Made by a program: the position numbers and the translations under genes | DNA from: Microtetraspora sp. NBRC 16547 | GTDB lineage: Bacteria; Actinomycetota; Actinomycetes; Streptosporangiales; Streptosporangiaceae | DNA: 41,055 bases | Assembly (NCBI RefSeq): GCF_030268965.1 | Contig: NZ_BSSE01000042.1 | Location: 1-41,055 of the forward strand | Direction: 5' to 3' | The notes under the pieces: generated by a model | The model's database searches: none | Seen by the model: only the letters and a program-made list of their open reading frames with translations | What the model was told of the DNA's origin: nothing | Shown here: piece after piece, positions 1 to 9,240 of the stretch | How positions within the stretch are numbered: the first letter of the stretch is position 1 | How the letters are laid out: the number at the start of each line of letters is the position of its first letter

Positions 1-891
<891 letters not shown>

Positions 892-930
892 GACCGACAA
901 AGCCCGCACACGACGAGAGGAGACCGGCCC

Positions 931-1215
931 GTGCTGTTCGCCGTGACGATGGACGTCGCCATCCCGCCCGCGATGGATCCGGGCGAGAAGGCCACCTTGA
1001 TCGATCGTGAGAGAAGCTACTCCCGCGAACTCCAGGCGTCCGGCGAGTGGCTGCACATCTGGCGGCGGGTGGGCCGGTACTCCAACCTGAGCATCTTCGA
1101 CGTGTCCGGCAACGAGCGGTTGCATCAGATCCTATGGAACCTGCCACTCTTCCCGTACATGACCATCGAGATCACCCCGCTGGCGACTCATCCGTCGGAC
1201 ATCCGGGTCGCCTGA
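931..1215 (+). CDS. catC: Muconolactone delta-isomerase
   Basis: Small cytoplasmic isomerase (94 aa, normal length) that turns muconolactone into 3-oxoadipate enol-lactone, two steps after catA. The family is recognised by the N-terminal MLFAVTMDVAIPPAM stretch, the central WLHIWRRVGRYSNLSIFDV segment and the NLPLFPYM motif near the C terminus. It starts with GTG, preceded by GAGAGGAGA at 914-922. It lies 39 bp behind catA in the same direction. The sequence after its stop codon leads straight into IS-derived DNA, so any further operon genes have been separated or lost on this side. Confidence 0.9.
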   Translation: MLFAVTMDVAIPPAMDPGEKATLIDRERSYSRELQASGEWLHIWRRVGRYSNLSIFDVSGNERLHQILWNLPLFPYMTIEITPLATHPSDIRVA

Positions 1216-1341
1216 GTTCGGTCGGTACGGCTGCCGAGGAGCCCCTCCAGGGCGGCGGAGTGGGTCAGCTGGCCTGCCTGCACGTCGCCCATAGGCGGGG
1301 CTGGCTCGTTCATGCCGATTGCTTAGATCCGCGCTATCCGC

Positions 1342-1993
1342 TGGGGCCAGAAACTCGGCCAGTGGGGCTGACCTGTGTTTTGGCGCTCGAGCGTTCGCTG
1401 TGCGATCGTCTTTCATGGCGCTGCGGCTGCTCTATCTGATCTTTCTCCGGCTCATGGGCTGGCTGATGCTGATGGCCCGCTCGGACGCGTCGAAGGGCGT
1501 TGAGATCATGGTGCTGCGCCATCAGCTCGCGGTGCTGCGCCGCCGGGTCGCCCGACCGCGACCATCGTGGGCGGACCGAGCTGTGATCACCGCGCTGGCG
1601 CGGCTACTGCCCACAGCCGGGCGCCTGCGGTTTCGTGACGCCGGGCATTGCTGCGCTGGCATGCCAATCTGGTGCGGCAGGGAGCCTCCACAAGACGCCA
1701 CCTCGCGCTCCGCGGGCCAACGCTTTCGCCGAACGCTGGATCGGTGGTCTGCGCCGAGAACTCCTCGATCGGATCCTCATCGTCAACGCTGGCCACTTAC
1801 GACGTGTGCTGGCCATCTACGAGGCCCACTTCAACGAGCAATGCCCACATCGCTCCCTGGGCCAGGCCGCTCCGCTACGAGACCTTCCCGACCCGGTCGA
1901 GGACGATATCAAGGTCATCCGACGTGACCGCCTCGGCGGGCTGATCCACGAATACGCGCAGGTCGCATAAGGTGGCCGAGTTCTTGGCGCCCA
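1342..1993 (+). mobile_element. Degenerate insertion sequence with terminal inverted repeats
   Basis: The ends at 1342-1361 and 1973-1993 form imperfect inverted repeats. Both contain AACTCGGCCA (inverted on the right), preceded by TGGG and GCCA blocks with one gap and two substitutions. Between them sits a broken transposase reading frame. At about 650 bp the element is far shorter than a complete IS of this type, so an internal deletion has removed the middle of the transposase. No clear target duplication is visible. It separates the cat operon from the next genes. Confidence 0.7.
1415..1970 (+). pseudogene. rve-type (IS3/IS481-like) transposase remnant
   Basis: The frame starting at 1415 reads MALRLLYLIFLRLMGWL and then an EIMVLRHQLAVLRRR segment, typical of the N terminus of a DDE integrase-core transposase. 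Near 1635 the frame changes. The second frame contains PRANAFAERWIGGLRRE and a CPHRSLGQ block, the C-terminal part of the same family including the last acidic residue region, and it ends at 1970. The central catalytic region (first two acidic residues) is missing, so the protein cannot be active. A related, also broken, transposase lies at 19635-20654. Confidence 0.8.
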
Positions 1994-2153
1994 AAGGCCG
2001 AGCGGTGCTCCTCGAAGGTCAGCTCGAGTTCGGGTGTTGGCGGGCCGTTAGGCGTGCGAGAGCACTGCCTGTAGCTGGTTCAGGCGGTGAGGATGACGTC
2101 GGCGAAGTCTTCGACCTGCGCAGGGCTGTTGCAACGATGCCTTGATGAGAGGT

Positions 2154-2185
2154 GAGGGCCGGGCTCAGTGAAAGAACCGGCCCTC
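2154..2185 (-). terminator. Hairpin, possible terminator of the small secreted-protein gene
   Basis: GAGGGCCGG at 2154-2162 is exactly complementary to CCGGCCCTC at 2177-2185, with a 14-nt loop. It lies about 100 bp beyond the 3' end of the minus-strand gene ending at 2288. There is no T-run, as is common in high-GC actinobacteria. It could also be part of old IS DNA. Confidence 0.45.
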
Positions 2186-2287
2186 CGACCAACTTCGAGG
2201 CTTCATTGCAGGAAAGCTGAGATCGGTCGCCGCGGCCTTACAGCCTGGTACTGAGCGCTGCCGGTACTGGCAGCAGGCGTATCGCGA

Positions 2288-2647
2288 TCACCACGACAGA
2301 GTCGGGGAGATCTGGATATCGCGATTGCATTGGTTGGGGCCGCTGTAACCGGCGCATAGCTTGAAGACGGTGATGTGTCCCCAGAAGACGCTGTCCTTTG
2401 CGCAGGCGCCATCACCGCCCTTCTCGTCCCTGACGGTGTGCGTGAGCAGGTAGGACGTCTTGTATTCCGCCCATACCTCGATACCGTCGTCGAGGCGGTC
2501 GCACACCTTGATGTGCTTGCGGTCGGAGCTGACCTTCACAGAGCCGTACAGCTGTACGTCACGCCAGCCGATGCCTTTCGCCGACGCGGTCGAGGTCATG
2601 CTGAGCATGATGATCATTATGCCAAAGATGATCGTGCATGTACGCAT
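2288..2647 (-). CDS. Small secreted cysteine-containing protein, unknown function
   Basis: No family recognised. The protein starts best at the ATG at 2647: GGGGG lies five bases upstream, and the first 23 residues form a clean signal peptide (Arg, hydrophobic IIFGIMIIMLSM core, ASA cleavage motif). A second ATG four codons earlier (2659) is possible. The mature part is about 96 residues with four cysteines (VCD, ACA, LCA, QCN), enough for two disulfides, which fits an exported stable domain. It stands alone between IS DNA and the mobilisation module. Base composition is lower in GC than its neighbours, which hints at a separate origin. Confidence 0.65.
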   Translation of the reverse strand: MRTCTIIFGIMIIMLSMTSTASAKGIGWRDVQLYGSVKVSSDRKHIKVCDRLDDGIEVWAEYKTSYLLTHTVRDEKGGDGACAKDSVFWGHITVFKLCAGYSGPNQCNRDIQISPTLSW

Positions 2648-2659
2648 AACAGCCCCCAT

Positions 2660-3164
2660 TCTTGACTACACTCAGTAACTCTTTGTGGCTATCGAACACA
2701 AGGTGTGGTGGCGTGAGGGTGTAGCTGGCCAGGGCGTTGAAACCGCTTGAGGGGACCGTTACCGGAGCGGCGTGGGGCCGCACGGCCGCCGTCGCGCGCC
2801 CAGGATGAACAGCGAGTTGCGCAGGGTACCGGGGACCGCTGCGCAAGGCCTATGACCTGAGGCGGCACGTGCATGTCAAGCGGCGGCGCGCTCGAGATCG
2901 GTGCGGCCTTGCTTGAGCTGGCGCGCCAGCAGATTGGCGCTAGCTGCATACCCAGTTCACGGATCCGGGTCAGTAGTTGGGTCGCGTGTACACCAGGGGC
3001 TTCGGCCAGGCGGGGGACGCACGTGGTCAGCCGAACCCTGCGGGCTCTACCTAACAGCCGACAGCGACAGCAGGACAGCGGCGGCAGCAGCAGAGCGGGG
3101 AGAGCAAGATATTCGTAATGTCCCGTTACCTCTGAATCCGGCGGGCTTCAGAGGGGGACATTAA
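2660..3164. other. Intergenic region without a supportable gene
   Basis: About 500 bp between the secreted-protein gene and the mobilisation module. Several short open frames exist on both strands, but none has a convincing ribosome site together with recognisable protein sequence. No tRNA or attachment-site repeat was seen. Confidence 0.5.
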
Positions 3165-3234
3165 TGATCAGAACCACCCACCCTTGCAGCTGACGCGGGG
3201 TGGGTTCTGATCAACTGGGACCGGGCGCGGTCCC
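3165..3234. other. Inverted repeats upstream of mobC, candidate oriT
   Basis: TGATCAGAACC (3165-3175) pairs exactly with GGTTCTGATCA (3203-3213); the 27-nt interval carries C-rich and G-rich tracts that could extend the stem with bulges. Directly after it, GGGACC (3217-3222) pairs with GGTCCC (3229-3234) around a 6-nt loop. The position, 20 bp before a relaxosome gene followed by a relaxase, is where origins of transfer of mobilisable elements usually sit. The nick site cannot be assigned from sequence alone. The repeats could instead be an operator or terminator. Confidence 0.45.
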
Positions 3235-3253
3235 TTCGGGGGTGGTCTACGGC

Positions 3254-3682
3254 ATGGCCGACGGGGCAGAGGGCGGGGGGAACTCCGGGGCCAAGAAGGT
3301 CCGGCAGCGGCGGCGGGAGCGACAGGCGACAGCGAGGCCGCATGTGGTGAAGTTCGTGCTCACCGATGAGGAGTTCGCCGACTTTCGCAACGCGGCGCAG
3401 CGGCTCGGGCTGGCACACGGTGCGTACGCGGCCGAGGCCGCGCTGGCGGCGGCGCGGATGGCGAACCCGCCGATGCCGGACCCGCTGCGCGAAGCGCTGA
3501 TCGAGTTGATGCACGCGTCCGGGCAAGCACGCCGGATCGGTGTCAACCTCAACCAGGCCGTCGCGGCGCTCAATGCCACCGGCGCCGACCCTGGACACCT
3601 TCTTCCGTACGCCGCGGCCTGCCTGAAGGCGGTGGAGCGGCTGGACGGTGTTGCGGAAGCCGTACGGAAGCAAATCCGATGA
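3254..3682 (+). CDS. mobC: MobC-like relaxosome accessory protein
   Basis: DNA-binding auxiliary factor expected to help the relaxase melt and recognise oriT. The 142-residue product has a basic N-terminal tail (KKVRQRRRERQATARP). A ribbon-helix-helix-like segment follows (HVVKFVLTDEEFADF and AAQRLGLAHGAYAAEAAL), then the conserved MobC C-terminal part with RRIGVNLNQAVAALN. I chose the ATG at 3254, with GGGGG at 3238-3242. An upstream GTG at 3200 is in frame but would place coding sequence inside the inverted repeat. The stop overlaps the ATG of the relaxase gene (ATGA), so the two are translationally coupled. Confidence 0.8.
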   Translation: MADGAEGGGNSGAKKVRQRRRERQATARPHVVKFVLTDEEFADFRNAAQRLGLAHGAYAAEAALAAARMANPPMPDPLREALIELMHASGQARRIGVNLNQAVAALNATGADPGHLLPYAAACLKAVERLDGVAEAVRKQIR

Positions 3683-5124
3683 TCGGAAAGGTGATCCGGG
3701 GGACGCGCGTCGACGGGCTGGTCTACTACCTGTACGGCCCGGGCAGGGCGAACGAGCACGTCAACCCCCACATCGTCGCGGGGTGGCGGCATCCGGCAGA
3801 GTTGGAGCCGCCACTCCGGCCGGATGGCGGGCGGGATTTCCGAAATCTGATCGGACTGCTGAACCAGCCGCTCGCCGCGCTCGGGGATGACGGCTACCGG
3901 GAGCCGGTCTGGCACTGCGCTGTTCGCGCCGCTCGCGAGGATCGGACCCTGGACGATGATGAATGGGCCCGGGTCGCGTACGAGATCATGAACAAGACCG
4001 GGCTCGCGCCCGACGGGGACGATGACGGGGTGCGGTGGGTCGCGGTACAGCATGCCGACGACCACATCCACATCGTGGCCACGCTCGCCCGCCAGGACGG
4101 GACCAAGCCAAAGACTTGGAACGACTTCTACCGGGTGCGGGAGGCGTGCCAGGCGGTGGAGCGACGCTTTGGGCTACGGGTGACGGCGCCCGGCGATCGT
4201 ACGGCGGCTCGCCGGCCGACACGGAGCGAGACCGAGCAGGCCCGCAGGCGCCGGTGGGCGGAGACTCCTCGTGCCGCCCTGCGACGGCAGGTGGTCACGG
4301 CCGCAGCGGGGGCGGGTTCGGAAGAGGAGTTCTTCCGTAGGCTGGAAGCGGCCGGACTGCTGGTGCGCCGGCGGATCAGCCAGCGGAATCCGGGAGAGGT
4401 GACGGGTTACGCGGTCGCTCTGCCGGTCCATCTCAACCGGCAAGGGGAGCCGGTCTGGTTCGGTGGCGGCAAGCTCGCCGCCGACCTCACGCTTCCGAAG
4501 CTCCGCGCGCGGTGGGGGAGCGGAGTCGAGAGCGGCGAACAGAGGCGTCGTGCGGACGGCATCAGCGCGGAAGAGCGCCGTGAGATCTGGGACGAGGCCG
4601 CTACGGCGGCCGGTCGGGCGGCCGACCGCATCAAGGGATCCGATGATCCGGGTGCGGCGGCCGACCTGGCCGGGGCCACCTCTGATCTGCTGCATGTCGC
4701 GGCGGATCTGCTCAAGGATCGTCGTCTCAGGGACGCCGCTGAAGCGTTCGATCGGGCGGCCCGCGAGCCGTACGCCCGGATTCCGCGCGCTACGCCGACG
4801 GGACTTGAGCTTCGAGGAACCGTTCGGAGACTGGCCAGGTCGGGGGTGACGCCGCGCGGAGGCGTGCTCATCGCGAATGTCGTCTCTCTGGTGAGCGCGG
4901 TGGCCGAGCTGCGCTTGCTGCAGGGGCGGACGGTGCAGGCGGCGGCAGCACGAGCGGCGGCGCAGTGCCTGAGCGGGACATCGGTTGCGGTAGACCCCAC
5001 GGTGGGGTTGGTCGCCGTCGATTTCCCTGGGCGTTTCACGCCGCCTTCCGGGCCGGTTCTGCGGAATTCCGGCCGTTCCGCCGGGTCGCCGGCACCTTCC
5101 ACGTCTCGGCGTTCCAACCGGTGA
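3679..5124 (+). CDS. Relaxase / mobilisation nuclease (MOBP-type)
   Basis: Site- and strand-specific transesterase that would nick oriT and lead a single strand into a recipient. The N-terminal relaxase domain (about 1-175) shows a motif I region rich in tyrosine (Tyr16, Tyr17, Tyr19; one should be the nicking residue) and the metal-binding motif HADDHIHIV with His125, His129 and His131. The remaining 300 residues are Arg/Ala-rich and helical, with no recognised domain; no helicase or primase is fused. At 481 aa it is typical of mobilisable rather than self-transmissible elements. It is coupled to mobC by an ATGA overlap. No coupling ATPase or mating-pore genes are visible, so mobilisation would need a helper. 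Confidence 0.82.
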   Translation: MIGKVIRGTRVDGLVYYLYGPGRANEHVNPHIVAGWRHPAELEPPLRPDGGRDFRNLIGLLNQPLAALGDDGYREPVWHCAVRAAREDRTLDDDEWARVAYEIMNKTGLAPDGDDDGVRWVAVQHADDHIHIVATLARQDGTKPKTWNDFYRVREACQAVERRFGLRVTAPGDRTAARRPTRSETEQARRRRWAETPRAALRRQVVTAAAGAGSEEEFFRRLEAAGLLVRRRISQRNPGEVTGYAVALPVHLNRQGEPVWFGGGKLAADLTLPKLRARWGSGVESGEQRRRADGISAEERREIWDEAATAAGRAADRIKGSDDPGAAADLAGATSDLLHVAADLLKDRRLRDAAEAFDRAAREPYARIPRATPTGLELRGTVRRLARSGVTPRGGVLIANVVSLVSAVAELRLLQGRTVQAAAARAAAQCLSGTSVAVDPTVGLVAVDFPGRFTPPSGPVLRNSGRSAGSPAPSTSRRSNR

Positions 5125-5198
5125 GCCGGGAGATCATTCTTTGCCCGCCCGACTCGCAATCGATCTTACAGAGATCGGCTGCGACGGTTGCGTAATGT

Positions 5199-5227
5199 GG
5201 TTGATCACTTTCTCTTGGTGATCGACC
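5199..5227 (+). promoter_or_regulatory. Hairpin in the leader of the large membrane protein gene
   Basis: GGTTGATCAC (5199-5208) and GTGATCGACC (5218-5227) pair with one G-T wobble around a 9-nt loop. The right arm ends just before the GGGGG ribosome site of the GTG start at 5243, so the structure could end relaxase transcription, act as an operator, or hide the ribosome site. Confidence 0.35.
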
Positions 5228-5242
5228 TGGGGGTGACCTGTC

Positions 5243-7207
5243 GTGCTGGCCACGGACCTTCCCATCCGTCCGCGCTGTTCAGTTAGGTCGGCAGGCCGCT
5301 GGGCGGCCCTCGGCATGCTCGCGGTCGCGGCCCTGGCCGGTTCGGGGGCGCCGCCGGTACGCGCCGACGCCGGATGTGGGCACGTGAAAGGGAACGCGGC
5401 CCAGTACATCGATGCCGAGAAGCTGTGCGCGAGCATGCAACAGGAGCTGCAGAAATGGCTGCAGACGGGCAAGCAGCTTGATCTCGGCCAGGCGCTGCGG
5501 AATTCCGTCAAGGGAAGCGCTCCGCTTGTGATCACGCCGCAACAGCAGGCGGTGCCCGTCCTGCCCACTGCGGCCCCGCCACAGGTGCCGGTGGCCGTCA
5601 CACCTCAGCCCGTTGCGCCGCAGCCCGTCCCAGGCGAGACCAGCACGCCGCAGCCGGTCCAGCCCACGGAGGCGAGCAAGCCGTCGAAGCAGGGACAGAA
5701 CGGACCTGCGCGGGGCCGCAAGCCGGTTCCTCGCGATCGCGAAGCGAACCCCCAAGATCTCACCGTGATCCCGGTGGCGAACGAGCCCAAAAGAGTACGA
5801 CGTGTCGCGACCTCTGTGCGGAAGGCCGTTTCTGGAAGGGCTCGTGACGTCGGACACCCGCCGGCTGTCGTCGCGCGAACGCGGCCCTCTCGTGATGCCT
5901 CGTCGAAGACTCACCCTGAGACCGCTGCTGAGGCACTGCCCGAGCGAGTTCAGTCTGCGGCGCGCGAGCAGGAGACCTCGTCGATGCTGCCCCTGACGAT
6001 CTCCACGGGCGTGGTCGCCATGTTTCTTATCGTCATGGCCTATCGCAGGCGACGGCAGCTCGCGGGGAACGCGACAACGTGGTGGCGCCGGACCCGACTG
6101 ACACGCGACGCTGACCGGCTGATCCGTCTCAGCGCTGCCACGTGCGAGCCGTCGGTGGCCGTACGGGAACGAGGGCAGGTCAAGGGACAAAGGAAGCTTG
6201 GCTCCCAGCGGCGACCTGCACCATTCGGGGAGGTGGCCATGCGAGATGAGGAAGCCGAGAGCGAGGCCATTATCACGGTGCATGTCCGCTCCGAGGAGCA
6301 CGGCCTCGTCCCGTGGGCGGAGACCGAGACAGAGCCGACTGCCGGGCAGGGCGAGGGTCTCCTGAAGCAGTCGGCCACGGAGGTCACGCGTAGCCAGGAT
6401 CGGGTCTCGTCGCAGGAGTGGGACACCATCCAGGTTCGAGAGGCCGTGCGGGAGCACGTCGTTCCACAGGAGCGGATCGAAGCGCCGAAGACTGACATCC
6501 CGCTGGCGCAGGTCCTGGCTGTGGAAGAGGAAGCGGCGGGCGACCAGGCCCCTCACCACGAGGAAGCGCCGCAGGTGTACACCGTTTCTGAGGAAGGAAC
6601 CGTCGCCGAGGATCTCGCCCATGAACACGCCGCCGAGCGAGGTCAGGAGCCCTCGAACCTCAGCTACGCGATCGCCCTGTCCGCCCTGTACGGCATGGGC
6701 CTGACCGGCCCCGGGACCGATGACGTCGCTCGCGCGATGGTCCTGGAGCTGCTGGCCGTACGGGATCTCACGACCCGCGTGCTCATGCCGCGTGACGACG
6801 CGATCCGCCTGTTCGGCTCGTACGCGGCGGAGGTCGAGATCCCCGGCCTGGTGGTGCTCGACTCACTCGAAGACGTGATGACCGAGCTGGAAGTGGAGAT
6901 CGTCCGGCGGTCGGGGCAGCGGACCGACTCCGGAGTTTCCGAGGGCTTGTCATGGCTGTTCGTCGTGGCCTCGGTCGGAGCGGCGCGGGAGCGGCTGCAT
7001 CGGATCATCGAGGGCGGCATGGAGGACCTCATCCTCGGTATGTTCCTCGACCCATGGCCGTCGGGAGTCACCTGCACGATCGACCAGAACGGCCGGCTCA
7101 CCCAAGTGGAAGGACGATCGGCACCGCCGTGGGTAGGACGCCGACTCGCGCTCTGCGACAAGGACGAAGCCCTCAGAAGACTGGTGGGATTCACCGCAAC
7201 GACTTGA
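5243..7207 (+). CDS. Large exported/membrane-spanning protein of the mobile module
   Basis: Function not known. The 654-residue protein begins with an Arg-rich signal-like segment (about 1-43). A short part with two cysteines (Cys45, Cys62) follows, then a Pro/Gln-rich linker (about 98-145), a basic region, and one clear membrane helix at about 249-267 followed by RRRR. An acidic linker leads to a folded C-terminal domain (about 470-654). That domain contains YGMGLTGPGTDDVARAM and ...RVLMPRDDAIRLFG, a pattern I recall from actinobacterial LysM/BTAD-type membrane proteins linked to plasmids and conjugation; this assignment is from memory and tentative. The GTG start has GGGGG at 5229-5233. The position behind the relaxase suggests a role in the cell envelope during transfer. 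Its 3' end overlaps the convergent GNAT gene by 17 bp. Confidence 0.6.
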   Translation: MLATDLPIRPRCSVRSAGRWAALGMLAVAALAGSGAPPVRADAGCGHVKGNAAQYIDAEKLCASMQQELQKWLQTGKQLDLGQALRNSVKGSAPLVITPQQQAVPVLPTAAPPQVPVAVTPQPVAPQPVPGETSTPQPVQPTEASKPSKQGQNGPARGRKPVPRDREANPQDLTVIPVANEPKRVRRVATSVRKAVSGRARDVGHPPAVVARTRPSRDASSKTHPETAAEALPERVQSAAREQETSSMLPLTISTGVVAMFLIVMAYRRRRQLAGNATTWWRRTRLTRDADRLIRLSAATCEPSVAVRERGQVKGQRKLGSQRRPAPFGEVAMRDEEAESEAIITVHVRSEEHGLVPWAETETEPTAGQGEGLLKQSATEVTRSQDRVSSQEWDTIQVREAVREHVVPQERIEAPKTDIPLAQVLAVEEEAAGDQAPHHEEAPQVYTVSEEGTVAEDLAHEHAAERGQEPSNLSYAIALSALYGMGLTGPGTDDVARAMVLELLAVRDLTTRVLMPRDDAIRLFGSYAAEVEIPGLVVLDSLEDVMTELEVEIVRRSGQRTDSGVSEGLSWLFVVASVGAARERLHRIIEGGMEDLILGMFLDPWPSGVTCTIDQNGRLTQVEGRSAPPWVGRRLALCDKDEALRRLVGFTATT

Positions 7208-7736
7208 TCAGGGCGTCGTACACCGGCGCGTCCGCCATGCCGGGCTGAAGCTGGGCTGCCTTGTGCCACCCCCACCGTCGGTACGCGGTATAGGCGGCGA
7301 CGTTGTCCGGCCTGACCAGGAGCGTCGCCCGCTCCTCGGGGCGTCCTTTCAGCAGTTCGTCGTGCAGCGCATGCGCGATGCCCTGGCCTTGGTACGGCTC
7401 AGCCACCATGATCTCAGACAGCGCGAAGGTGCGGTGGCCGTCCTCATCCGTGAAGCCGGGGGCGACCTCGGTGCGCAGCCCGTTCCACCAGGCGGTGGCT
7501 GCCGGAAGCGGCCAGCCGAAGGTCTGACCGACAGGAGCCGCGTCGACTTCAGCGATGACCAGCTCGAAGCTGTCTCTCATCGTGTAGAGGTCGAAGCGTC
7601 CCAGGAAGCGTTCGACCGTGTAGAACGGATCGCCCGCGGTGATCCGCTCGACATAGGACCGCTGATAGATGTCGGCGACGGTCTCGACGGCATCGCGCGC
7701 GGCTTCTCGGTCGAGATGGGTGAAGGTGAGCGGCAT
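7191..7736 (-). CDS. GNAT-family N-acetyltransferase
   Basis: Acetyl-CoA-dependent transferase of unknown substrate. The 181-residue protein has one GNAT fold. Motif A is at about 107-131, with beta-strand ALSEIMVAEPYQGQGIAHAL and the pyrophosphate-binding Q-G-Q-G-I-A loop at 116-121. Motif B follows with NVAAYTAYRRWGW, the usual N-x-x-A-x-x-x-Y pattern. It lies 9 bp behind the XRE-TPR regulator on the same strand and is probably co-transcribed with it. Its end overlaps the end of the convergent membrane protein gene. GNATs beside such regulators occur in many actinomycete accessory regions. Confidence 0.75.
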   Translation of the reverse strand: MPLTFTHLDREAARDAVETVADIYQRSYVERITAGDPFYTVERFLGRFDLYTMRDSFELVIAEVDAAPVGQTFGWPLPAATAWWNGLRTEVAPGFTDEDGHRTFALSEIMVAEPYQGQGIAHALHDELLKGRPEERATLLVRPDNVAAYTAYRRWGWHKAAQLQPGMADAPVYDALIKSLR

Positions 7737-7745
7737 GAGACGAAG

Positions 7746-9089
7746 CTACGCCGCGCCCACCGTGTCGTACGAGGCTCGGAACTGCTCGGCGTGCTGATCG
7801 CGCGACTGCTCCGCCAGCCCGCGTAGTGGCGTCAGCTCACGAAGGATACGGCGCGACCGGATGCCTGTGGATAGCGCGTCCGTCCCCTGCGCGAACGCTT
7901 CGGCCTCGTCGCCGCCGGACAAGTGCGCCATGGCGAGCCGGGCCCGATAGTAGGTGCGGTTGCGCTCGCCGAGTCGAGGTTCGGCGACCACCTCGGCGAA
8001 GCGCTGCACGGCCCGTCCGGTCTGGCCGAGATGGACGGCGGCCATCCCCTCGTTGCCGGTGAGCTCGGCGGCGTCCACGAACCGCACCCACGGAGGGTCG
8101 TCCTCGTGCGGGCCGCGCTCCAGCTCACGCCACGCCCTCGTGATGGCTGAGCGGTAGGCGAGCTCGTCCTTGAGCATGGAGTGCGCGTACGCCTCCCGGA
8201 GTGCGAGCAGGGCGTGCACACGTGGGGTCGCCCACCGCCGGGAGGCCGCTTCGGCCGCTGCGACGAATCGCAGGGCCTCCCGCGCCCGGCCAGGTTCCTC
8301 GCGTGCCAGCCGTACGGCTTGTAGCGCCGAGTTCGACGCCACGTGAACCTGGAGGACAGGGTCATCGGCGTGGGTGGCGTAGAGGTGGGCCTCGCCATAC
8401 AGCTGGCGGGCGAGCTGCTGATCGTCGGAGTCGTAGGCCAGCCACCCGGCGCACACGCACAGCTCTCCCGCCACGGACAGCAATTGGCGGCCGATCGACT
8501 CGGAGAATTCGGCGTTGTCGAGCAACGCGCGGACGCGCGAAAGCTGGAGGAGAGCCGTCCTGATCAGGACCGAGCCGCCGACCCGCTGGTCCTGACGATA
8601 AAGCCGGTCGATGGACTCGCGCAGCAGGCCGATCTGCTCCGCGTCGACGCGGGCCGAAAGGTTCCAGGCCAGGCCGGCTATCACTCCACTGGCGACGAGC
8701 CCGGCGAGCTCGCGCCTGGTCAAATCCATGTCGTCTGTCTCCTCAGTGAACAGGGGCAGCAGCGCCGTCCTCGGCAGGCCGACGGTGTCCGCGAAGCGCA
8801 CCAGCTCCCGCACGTCGTAGAGCGTGTCGCGCTCGCCCCGCTCGACGCGCGCCACGGTGCTTTGAGCCCAGCCGACCAGGTTGGCGAACTCCAGCTGGCT
8901 CAGCTTCGTCGACTTGCGGACCATGGTCGCGAAGGCCGCGAGGTCGTGAGCGGCCAGTGCCTGAGTGAGGGCGTCGAAGTCCCAGGCCAGAGTCGCGGAG
9001 CCGCGCAGGCAGGCGCTGCACACCGCCTCCTGGCTGTACTGGCTGAGCAACGTCTTCCGGCAGACCGGGCACAACCGGTTCTGGCTCAT
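7746..9089 (-). CDS. XRE-family regulator with zinc ribbon and TPR-like repeats
   Basis: Cytoplasmic DNA-binding protein. A zinc ribbon is formed by Cys7, Cys10, Cys24 and Cys27 (CPVC...CSAC). Next comes an XRE helix-turn-helix (about 50-105, with LSQLEFANLVGWAQSTVARVERG). A long helical region of tetratricopeptide type then extends to the end (447 aa). Such proteins in actinomycetes usually sense a peptide or protein partner through the TPR part. I prefer the ATG at 9089 because the GTG at 9125 has no ribosome site; the longer form would add 12 residues. It forms an operon with the GNAT and is divergent from the small gene at 9241. Confidence 0.75.
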   Translation of the reverse strand: MSQNRLCPVCRKTLLSQYSQEAVCSACLRGSATLAWDFDALTQALAAHDLAAFATMVRKSTKLSQLEFANLVGWAQSTVARVERGERDTLYDVRELVRFADTVGLPRTALLPLFTEETDDMDLTRRELAGLVASGVIAGLAWNLSARVDAEQIGLLRESIDRLYRQDQRVGGSVLIRTALLQLSRVRALLDNAEFSESIGRQLLSVAGELCVCAGWLAYDSDDQQLARQLYGEAHLYATHADDPVLQVHVASNSALQAVRLAREEPGRAREALRFVAAAEAASRRWATPRVHALLALREAYAHSMLKDELAYRSAITRAWRELERGPHEDDPPWVRFVDAAELTGNEGMAAVHLGQTGRAVQRFAEVVAEPRLGERNRTYYRARLAMAHLSGGDEAEAFAQGTDALSTGIRSRRILRELTPLRGLAEQSRDQHAEQFRASYDTVGAA

Positions 9090-9240
9090 TCGCCTCGCAT
9101 TCCTTCCCGCAGGTCGGTTACTCACCGTAAGTGCGGCGGCATCGGTGTGCTATGCCGATCTGGCATCGGCCGTCGATGACATTTCGGCGTTTCGGCGGCC
9201 CAGCGGCCTCCTTGACGCTGGCCGCGTGATCCCGGAAACG

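Noticed and set aside
2873-3164. Short plus-strand frames before the mobilisation module
   Set aside because: No ribosome site and no protein family features; composition fits non-coding DNA.
5279-6628. Minus-strand open frame of 449 codons opposite the membrane protein gene
   Set aside because: Arg/Leu-rich antisense product without family features; the sense frame has a signal segment, membrane helix and ribosome site.
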